This document shows, in pieces, positions 13,973 through 19,176 of a stretch of DNA of 19,176 nucleotides. The translations under genes were made by a program, and so were the position numbers. The notes beneath the pieces are model-generated. The model did not search any database, had not been told where the DNA came from, and saw only the letters and a list, made by a program, of their open reading frames with translations. This DNA comes from Asticcacaulis sp. UBA2476. GTDB taxonomy: Bacteria; Pseudomonadota; Alphaproteobacteria; Caulobacterales; Caulobacteraceae. Every line of letters begins with the position of its first letter. Position 1 is the first letter of the stretch. The stretch lies in contig DDPE01000076.1 of NCBI GenBank assembly GCA_002342035.1, positions 1 through 19,176 of the forward strand, given 5' to 3'.

Positions 13973-14908
13973 ATGGCCGTTTTAGTTATTGCCGATCATG
14001 ACGGCACACATTTGCGCGACTCCACGCTTAAGGTTCTGACGGCGGCCAAGGCCCTGTCGGCCGATATCGATGTGCTGGTTTACGGCTCGGGTTCCGCTAC
14101 CGTCGCTGGTCAGGCCGCCAAAGCTGCTGGTGTGCGCAAAGTGCTGACTTCTGAGAGCACGGGCCTGAACGCCGATATAGCCGAAGATGTGGCGGCACTG
14201 ATCGCAGGTCTGGCCGCCGGTTATGACGCCGTCGCTATTCCGGCCTCCGCGTCAGGTAAGAACTTCGCCCCGCGTATTGCCGCCCTTCTGGACGTGTCGA
14301 TCATTTCCGATGTTATCGAAGTGATCGATGCCAAGACCTTCGTGCGCCCGATCTATGCGGGTAATGCGCTGGAAACGGTACAGACCTCCGACGCCAAGGT
14401 CGTTCTGACCGTGCGCCCGACCACCTTTACGGCTGTGGCCGCTGATGGCGGTTCGGCGGCGGTTGAAGCGGCCTCAGTCCCGGCTGATTTCGCGGGTACA
14501 CGCTTTGTCGGCGAAGAAAAAGTCACCTCCGATCGCCCCGAACTTGGGGCCGCTAAGGTCGTGGTCTCCGGCGGGCGGGCACTCGGTTCCGCCGAAGAAT
14601 TCCATGCGGTGATCGAGCCCTTGGCCGATAAACTTGGGGCCGCCGTAGGGGCCTCACGGGCGGCAGTTGATGCCGGTTATGCGCCCAACGACTATCAGGT
14701 CGGCCAGACCGGTAAGGTCGTGGCCCCGGCCCTCTATATCGCCGTGGGCATTTCGGGTGCCATTCAGCATCTGGCAGGTATGAAGGATTCCAAGGTCATC
14801 GTCGCCATCAACAAAGACCCCGAAGCGCCGATCTTCCAGATCGCAGATTACGGGCTGGTCGAAGACTATAAAACCGCTGTTCCGGCCCTGATGGCTGCCC
14901 TCGGTTAA
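13973..14908 (+). CDS. etfA: Electron transfer flavoprotein alpha subunit
   Basis: EtfA, 311 residues, binds the FAD of the electron transfer flavoprotein. Residues 1-180 form the N-terminal domain (MAVLVIADHDGTHLRDSTLK). The FAD domain shows VVSGGRALGSAEEF, GAAVGASRAAVDAGYAPNDY, QVGQTGKVVAPALYIAVGIS and the signature GAIQHLAGMKDSKVIVAINK followed by DPEAPIFQIADYGLVED. All elements are full-length and in order. It begins one base after the etfB stop, and a strong terminator follows 23 bases after its own stop. Nearby 3-hydroxybutyryl-CoA dehydrogenase suggests service to fatty-acyl-CoA oxidation, although no acyl-CoA dehydrogenase lies in the window. Confidence 0.97.
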   Translation: MAVLVIADHDGTHLRDSTLKVLTAAKALSADIDVLVYGSGSATVAGQAAKAAGVRKVLTSESTGLNADIAEDVAALIAGLAAGYDAVAIPASASGKNFAPRIAALLDVSIISDVIEVIDAKTFVRPIYAGNALETVQTSDAKVVLTVRPTTFTAVAADGGSAAVEAASVPADFAGTRFVGEEKVTSDRPELGAAKVVVSGGRALGSAEEFHAVIEPLADKLGAAVGASRAAVDAGYAPNDYQVGQTGKVVAPALYIAVGISGAIQHLAGMKDSKVIVAINKDPEAPIFQIADYGLVEDYKTAVPALMAALG

Positions 14909-14931
14909 GGGACAGGCATCTATAAAATTGC

Positions 14932-14978
14932 AAATCCCTCAGAGCCCGCCCTCAAGCTGACTCTGAGGGATTTTCTTT
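14932..14978 (+). terminator. Rho-independent terminator of etfBA
   Basis: AAATCCCTCAGAG (14932-14944) and CTCTGAGGGATTT (from 14961) form a 13-bp perfect stem with a 16-base loop, followed by TCTTTT. Confidence 0.9.
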
Positions 14979-15044
14979 TGGGCTTGATTGTGCGGTCAGG
15001 CCCTATACTCTTACCTATCTAGTTTTGTAGCAGGTGTAATGGTG

Positions 15045-15923
15045 ATGATGAATATCAAGTCAGTGGGCATTATCGGCGCGGGTCAGATGGGGGCAGGTAT
15101 CGCTCAGGTTTGCGCTCAGGCGGGTTACACGGTTCTGCTGCATGACCAAAAGATCGAAGCCGTTCACGCTGCCCTTGAAAAGATCAATAAGGGCTTCAAT
15201 CGCCTGATCGAAAAAGAGGTCATCACGCCGGACGACGCCAAGGCCAGCATGGGCCGCCTGCAACCGGCAGCGTCCGCCCATGACCTGAAAGACTGCGATC
15301 TGGTGATCGAAGCCGCCACCGAAAATGAAGAGATCAAAAAAGCCATCTTCAAATCGGTCAGTGAGCACTTAAAACCTGACGCCATTCTGGCCTCCAACAC
15401 GTCTTCGATTTCGATCACCCGCCTTGCCGCCGCGTCCGATCGTCCGGGCAAGTTCATCGGCCTGCACTTTATGAACCCCGTGCCGGTGATGAAGCTGGTC
15501 GAGATTATTCGCGGTATCGCCACCGATCCCGAAACCTATCAGGCCGCCGTCGAATTTGCGCAGTCCCTGGGCAAGATCACCGCCAATAGTGAGGATTATC
15601 CGGCCTTTATCGTCAACCGCGTCCTGATCCCGATGATCAATGAGGCGATCTACACCCTGTACGAAGGCGTCGGCACGGTCGAAGCTATCGATACGGCCCT
15701 GAAACTGGGGGCTAATCACCCGATGGGGCCGCTGGAGCTTGGCGATTTTATCGGGCTTGATACCGTGCTGGCGATCATGGAAATGCTGCATGACGGTCTG
15801 GCCGATTCCAAATACCGGCCCTGCCCGCTGCTGGTGAAGTATGTCGAAGCCGGTTGGCTGGGGCGCAAAACCGGACGCGGCTTTTACGACTATCGCGGCG
15901 AAAAGCCGATCCCGACCCGTTAA
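15045..15923 (+). CDS. 3-hydroxybutyryl-CoA dehydrogenase
   Basis: A 292-residue NAD(P)-dependent dehydrogenase that interconverts 3-hydroxybutyryl-CoA and acetoacetyl-CoA, used in fatty-acid or polyhydroxybutyrate metabolism (Hbd/PaaH type, single-function). The Rossmann motif is GAGQMGAG (Gly11, Gly13, Gly16), with Asp34 after the second strand. The catalytic pair is His141 (GLHFMNPVPVMKLVE) and Glu153, with Ser120 and Asn144 nearby. The C-terminal domain holds NRVLIPMINEAIY, GANHPMGPLELGDFIGLD and GRKTGRGFYDY. Of the starts at 15039, 15045 and 15048, 15045 lies eight bases after AGGTG. It is separated from etfA by a terminator, so it has its own promoter; TATACT at 15004 is a possible -10 but its -35 is unclear. 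The next gene starts about 14 bases after the stop. Confidence 0.95.
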   Translation: MMNIKSVGIIGAGQMGAGIAQVCAQAGYTVLLHDQKIEAVHAALEKINKGFNRLIEKEVITPDDAKASMGRLQPAASAHDLKDCDLVIEAATENEEIKKAIFKSVSEHLKPDAILASNTSSISITRLAAASDRPGKFIGLHFMNPVPVMKLVEIIRGIATDPETYQAAVEFAQSLGKITANSEDYPAFIVNRVLIPMINEAIYTLYEGVGTVEAIDTALKLGANHPMGPLELGDFIGLDTVLAIMEMLHDGLADSKYRPCPLLVKYVEAGWLGRKTGRGFYDYRGEKPIPTR

Positions 15924-15937
15924 GACAAGAGCCCTGC

Positions 15938-16393
15938 GTGCTTCAGCTTAGACAGCCAGTCTTTCCATGGATGGTCACCAGCCTGATCGGGGCGATGGTG
16001 CTGCATGGCGGCGTGTGGTTTTTCGCGCGGCTGCTGGCGCCACAGGGTGCCGATGCCGTGGTTGAAACCCAGAGGCAGATCGGGCTTGGGTTCTTCTGGA
16101 TGGTCGGAGCCCTGGCCCTGTGGTCGCTCAAGGTGCCCAAATCGCGCCTTAAGGCCACGCTATCGGGATTGACCTGCGCAGGCCTGATTGGCCTGTTGGG
16201 CAGTGCTTTGGCGTTCGGGCAGTTTCTGATGCACCATAAAGTCCCCGCCACATCGCACAACCTTATTCCGTTTGCCGGGTTCAGCCTGCTGATGGTGGTG
16301 GCGCAACTGGTGCTGGCCATTCCGGCAGCCATCGCCTTGCAACAGATTGCCCTGAAACGTACCCCGCCCGATACCGCGGTTCCCCATGCCTGA
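15938..16393 (+). CDS. Four-helix membrane protein of unknown function
   Basis: A hydrophobic protein of about 151 residues that I cannot assign to a family. Four membrane segments are visible: near MVTSLIGAMVLHGGVWFFA, GFFWMVGALALWSLKV, LSGLTCAGLIGLLGSALAF and GFSLLMVVAQLVLAIPAAIA, with short loops between them. GTG at 15938, 14 bases after the dehydrogenase stop, is chosen; the ATG at 15971 (MVTSLIG) would leave the same membrane helices and is a fair alternative. The gene overlaps the start of the DUF418 gene by 8 bases, so the two membrane proteins are likely co-translated and may act together. No active-site motif was seen. Confidence 0.75.
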   Translation: MLQLRQPVFPWMVTSLIGAMVLHGGVWFFARLLAPQGADAVVETQRQIGLGFFWMVGALALWSLKVPKSRLKATLSGLTCAGLIGLLGSALAFGQFLMHHKVPATSHNLIPFAGFSLLMVVAQLVLAIPAAIALQQIALKRTPPDTAVPHA

Positions 16394-17588
16394 CGCTGCC
16401 GCCCGCCGTATTGTCTATCTGGATATCGTGCGGGGCCTGAGCATTCTGGGCATATTGTTTGTTAATGCCGTCGCCTTTGCCATGCCGATGCATGTCTATG
16501 TCAACCCGGCCCTGTCGCCGCTGGGCATGACGTCCGCCGACATCGCCGTGTGGTGGGTCGATGAGGTCTTTTTTACCGGCAAGTTCATCACGATTTTTTC
16601 GATGCTGTTCGGGGTCAGCCTCTATCTGATCAGCGCCTCAGACCCCGACGACCTGCCGCTGCCTCAGCGGGTCATCGGGCGCAGGTTGGGGTGGATGGTT
16701 ATCTTTGGCCTGATCCACGGCGCGCTGATCTGGTACGGCGATATTTTGCTGCTCTATGCCGTGTGCGGTTTCGTGTTTTTTAGCTGGCGCAACCTTGGGG
16801 CCAAGCCACTGCTGGTGGCGGGCAGCGTGCTTTATCTGATCGGTAATGGCATCATCCTGTGGCCCGCCGTTAATGACGGCATCGGGGTTATACCTGAACC
16901 GTCCGTGCCCATGCCGGATGTGCTTAACCCGATCATTGATCAGATGCGTTCAGGCTTTGCCGGTTCGCTGAGCGGTAATTTCGCCATGTGGTCGCAAAGC
17001 ATCGTCAATGAAATCCTGTTCTACCTACCGGTGACGATCGGGCTGATGATGATTGGCCTGGGCCTGTTCAAATCCGGCTTTTTCAGGGGCGAGAGCCGCC
17101 GTACCACCTATGCCGCGGTCATCGCCCTTGCCGGGGTCAGCCTTGCGCTGATCGGCTGGCAGGCCGCCGTGATCATTACTGAGGGCTTTCCCGCCGTTCG
17201 GATCATGGGGCTTTATGCTGTCATCAATGAATATCTGTCGATCATCGTCAGTCTGGGCTATGTGTCGGCTCTGATCCTGATCGCGAAAACCGATATCGGT
17301 TTAAAGCTGCTGTCGCCCGTGCGCGATGCCGGACGCATGGCCTTTACCAATTACCTGCTGCAATCGCTGATCATGACGGTGATCTTTTACGGCGGCCGGG
17401 CCCCGGAAAGCTGGGGCCTTGGGCTTTATGGCACGGTCAGCAATGCGGGTCTGGTGCCAATTGTCGTCGCCATCTGGGTGGGTCAGCTTATCTTCAGCCA
17501 CCTATGGATGCGCGCCTTCCGCTATGGGCCGTTCGAGTGGGTGTGGCGGTGCTTAAGCCATCAGCGGTGGATGCCTATTTTGAAATAA
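16386..17588 (+). CDS. DUF418 domain inner-membrane protein (YeiB-like)
   Basis: A 400-residue polytopic protein with the opening RIVYLDIVRGLSILGILFVN that marks the DUF418/YeiB family (conserved LDxxRG then GI and N). About eight to ten hydrophobic segments follow, including the FFTGKFITIFSMLFGVSLYL block, LGWMVIFGLIHGALIWYGDI and, in the C-terminal DUF418 domain, GRMAFTNYLLQSLIMTVIFY. The family resembles membrane acyltransferases in layout, but its reaction is not established. The ATG at 16386 overlaps the preceding gene by 8 bases (ATGCCTGA). Length is normal for the family. No terminator hairpin immediately follows; the composite repeat at 17592-17724 begins three bases after the stop and could serve as one. 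Confidence 0.9.
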   Translation: MPDAAARRIVYLDIVRGLSILGILFVNAVAFAMPMHVYVNPALSPLGMTSADIAVWWVDEVFFTGKFITIFSMLFGVSLYLISASDPDDLPLPQRVIGRRLGWMVIFGLIHGALIWYGDILLLYAVCGFVFFSWRNLGAKPLLVAGSVLYLIGNGIILWPAVNDGIGVIPEPSVPMPDVLNPIIDQMRSGFAGSLSGNFAMWSQSIVNEILFYLPVTIGLMMIGLGLFKSGFFRGESRRTTYAAVIALAGVSLALIGWQAAVIITEGFPAVRIMGLYAVINEYLSIIVSLGYVSALILIAKTDIGLKLLSPVRDAGRMAFTNYLLQSLIMTVIFYGGRAPESWGLGLYGTVSNAGLVPIVVAIWVGQLIFSHLWMRAFRYGPFEWVWRCLSHQRWMPILK

Positions 17589-17591
17589 AAG

Positions 17592-17724
17592 CACCCCTCC
17601 GTCACGCCGCTAAAGCGTCGCGCCACCTCCCCACGCAAACGTAGGGAGGAGATTAAAAGTCGCGCACACCCTACCTCCTCCCCATTTAATAGGGAGGTGC
17701 CGAGCCATAGCGAGGCGGAGGGGT
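17592..17724. repeat. Composite repeat: two inverted REP-like units
   Basis: A left unit of 60 bases (17592-17651) and a right unit of 50 bases (17675-17724) are inverted copies. Each, read from its outer edge, runs ACCCCTCCG, a variable CG-rich part, CACCTCCC, a 7-10 base loop, then GGGAGGAG, so each can fold into its own hairpin as well as pair with the other. A 23-base spacer separates them. This is the build of BIME-type elements (paired REP units) that occur between genes in many bacteria. Confidence 0.8.
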
Positions 17725-17739
17725 ACGACGAGCGATTTT

Positions 17740-18402
17740 TTAAACTTCGGACCACATTCTAAGTAGGTTTCCCACGCTCTTATCGACCATCAGCTTTTGC
17801 GCGCTTTCGGGCAGGCTGGCGCGCACCTGATCAAGGTCAAACAGCACCTCGCGCTGATCGTCGCGCCGGATCTGGCTCTGCACCCAACCGACGCAAGCGC
17901 GGCGCTCGCCCTCAGTCACCGGCGTTACTTGATGCAGCAGGCCGGTGCGGTAGACGATCATATCCCCGGCCGCAAGCCGCACATCGCGCACCCCTTCGAC
18001 GCTTTCGAGCGACAAGGCCCCGCCCTCATAGCTGTCTCTCGGCGACAGAAACAGGGTAAACGACAAATCGGTGCGCAGGTGCCCGCCGGTCTCATCCTTC
18101 ATCATGGCGTCATCCGTGTGCATCCCATAGGCATTGCCAACCCCGTACCGGCTTAAGGTCAGACGCGACCACTTCGCCGGGCGGACATAGGACATAAACA
18201 GAGGGTGGCGCTCCATCGCTTTTCGCAGGAACCCACGCAGGGCAATCGCCTTGGGGTCACGCCAATCGGCCTGCTGGTTCGACTTGACCTTGCGCGCTGC
18301 CGCCCCTGCGGTTTGCTTGCCATCGGTCAGTCGCATCTCATCGAACAGGGCCGTCACACGCTTAAGGTCTTCGTCATCCAGTACGCGATTGATCAGCAGC
18401 AT
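17740..18402 (-). CDS. PKHD-type Fe(II)/2-oxoglutarate-dependent hydroxylase
   Basis: A 220-residue dioxygenase of the PiuC/YbiX (PKHD-type hydroxylase) family, which uses Fe(II), O2 and 2-oxoglutarate; in Pseudomonas a relative is linked to siderophore receptors, but the substrate is undefined. Iron ligands are His95 and Asp97 (YGMHTDDAM) and His157 (LLHQVTPV); Arg167 (EGERRACVGW) binds 2-oxoglutarate. The N-terminus MLLINRVLDDEDL, DGKQTAG and the LSFTLFLSPRDSYEGGAL strand are family-typical. ATG at 18402 follows AAGG at a suitable distance; longer in-frame starts run into the promoter region and are rejected. The usual neighbours, a TonB-dependent receptor or an Fe(II)-linked gene, are not in the window. 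It diverges from the lipoprotein gene across 125 bases. Class is certain, role is not. Confidence 0.92.
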   Translation of the reverse strand: MLLINRVLDDEDLKRVTALFDEMRLTDGKQTAGAAARKVKSNQQADWRDPKAIALRGFLRKAMERHPLFMSYVRPAKWSRLTLSRYGVGNAYGMHTDDAMMKDETGGHLRTDLSFTLFLSPRDSYEGGALSLESVEGVRDVRLAAGDMIVYRTGLLHQVTPVTEGERRACVGWVQSQIRRDDQREVLFDLDQVRASLPESAQKLMVDKSVGNLLRMWSEV

Positions 18403-18527
18403 GTCGGACCTTAATTTACGTCGTAAGCCAAAAACTAATATTGCGAACCACTTGCAAAGTCGCGCATGGTGCGGTACAGACCACACCACATTGATATATG
18501 GCGTCAACTTATTTCGGGTGATTTTAG

Positions 18528-19176
18528 ATGATCGAGTTCAAACCTAAACTGTGGACCGGCGCGGCCGGCGGCCTGATGATGCTTGGGGCGCTTAGCGCCT
18601 GCGGTGAAAAGCCAAAGGACGGCACGGCCACCACGACTGAAGACGCCGCCGCCAGTGCGGATGCGGCCAATACCGCTGTTGTCGCCGGTGGCGAATCCGG
18701 TGAAGGCGGCGCGGTTCTGGCCTATTCGTCGATCCCGGAATCGAGCCGTTTGACCCTGCGTTTGCAGCACATCAAGGGCTTTTTGCTGGTCGGTCAAAAG
18801 GTCGCCAAGTCCGCTGACGGCACCGAAGGTGCGGCTATCGTTATCGGTCAGGGGCTGTCCGAAGCGCTCGATCCGCAGGAGCCGAAACTGGCCGCCGCTG
18901 GTCTCGATGTTGCGGCTGTGCGCAAAGCTGCGGAAACCGGCTCTGAGGCCGACATCAAAGCCGCGATTGCTGCCATCGACGCCGCCTACGCCAAGAACCC
19001 CGGCGTGGCCAAGGACACCGCCATTGGCATGGCCGAACTGACGCAAGGGCTTTATGCCGAAGTCCTGAAAGAAGGCATCATCGATCCAACCGAATATCTG
19101 CACTCACAAGGTGCCGCCCTGTCGCTGAAGGATCTGGTCGCGCGTGAAAAGTCGCTGGCCCCGATTAAGGCCGATG
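18528..19176 (+). CDS. Lipoprotein of unknown function (3' end missing)
   Basis: The frame is open from ATG 18528 to the window end, 216 codons, and no stop is reached. The signal peptide (MIEFKPKLWTGAAGGLMMLG) ends in a lipobox LSAC-G at Cys25 or so, so the mature protein should be lipid-anchored. Next comes an Ala/Thr/Ser/Glu-rich linker (about residues 29-60), then a helical domain including SSRLTLRLQHIKGFLLVGQK, LAAAGLDVAAVRKAAETGSE and GMAELTQGLYAEVLKEGIID. The HIKGFLLVGQ segment followed by an Ala-rich repeat-like helix bundle resembles no family I can name with confidence. GGGTGA at 18516 serves as ribosome-binding site. Codon use matches the window. It diverges from the hydroxylase gene; TTGCAA (18453) and TACAGA (18476) with a 17-base spacer are a weak promoter candidate. 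Confidence 0.8.
   Translation, partial: MIEFKPKLWTGAAGGLMMLGALSACGEKPKDGTATTTEDAAASADAANTAVVAGGESGEGGAVLAYSSIPESSRLTLRLQHIKGFLLVGQKVAKSADGTEGAAIVIGQGLSEALDPQEPKLAAAGLDVAAVRKAAETGSEADIKAAIAAIDAAYAKNPGVAKDTAIGMAELTQGLYAEVLKEGIIDPTEYLHSQGAALSLKDLVAREKSLAPIKAD

Noticed and set aside
18504..19103. 199-codon reverse open frame over the lipoprotein
   Set aside because: The forward frame has a signal peptide, lipobox and ribosome-binding site; the reverse product is Gly/Arg/Phe-rich shadow sequence.

Overview
The window is about 19 kb of gene-dense, moderately high-GC chromosome with alphaproteobacterial gene content: SecA with a C-terminal zinc motif, a cysE–DUF3126 pair, and a twin-helix HIG1 protein next to a PduO-type adenosyltransferase, etfBA and a 3-hydroxyacyl-CoA dehydrogenase. 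Style of content and intergenic repeats suggest Caulobacterales, possibly near Asticcacaulis; this is an inference from recall, not a database match. No tRNA, rRNA, insertion sequence, prophage gene or CRISPR array was seen. Both ends cut a gene: secA on the left and an unnamed lipoprotein gene on the right.

Left part (1–5.6 kb): the 3' five-sixths or so of secA with a terminator, then three consecutive genes for exported proteins. Two are tandem, apparently paralogous proteins with a DUF2059-like pattern. The third is a 64-residue protein whose mature part has six cysteines in a mirror-symmetric pattern. A Rieske-type oxygenase follows with its own promoter. A 123-bp nested palindrome closes this block and supplies the stop codon of the convergent DUF3126 gene.

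Middle part (5.7–11.5 kb): a leftward NUDIX–cysE–DUF3126 group (sulfur assimilation and nucleotide-sugar clean-up); a divergent nitroreductase and a small zinc-ribbon DUF6980 protein; leftward queF (queuosine pathway); a nitronate monooxygenase followed 10 bp later by a TorF-type outer-membrane protein; and a TetR regulator that shares a bidirectional terminator with torF. The TetR gene has a good promoter and a 13-bp palindrome in its leader that is a candidate auto-operator.

Right part (11.9–19.2 kb): the HIG1 protein and adenosyltransferase overlap; a small anchored protein lies convergent to them; etfB–etfA form a tight pair ended by a strong terminator; then 3-hydroxybutyryl-CoA dehydrogenase and two membrane proteins (the second DUF418). 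Together these serve fatty-acyl/hydroxyacyl-CoA oxidation, electron delivery from flavin dehydrogenases and cobalamin-cofactor supply. A composite repeat of two inverted REP-like units separates DUF418 from a PKHD-type Fe(II)/2-oxoglutarate hydroxylase, which diverges from the truncated lipoprotein gene.

Most of the window is ordinary core genome and I see no clear new defence or mobile system. The best leads are the symmetric-cysteine mini-protein and its exported neighbours, the two kinds of palindromic intergenic repeat, the TetR leader palindrome, and unusual residues in the adenosyltransferase signature.
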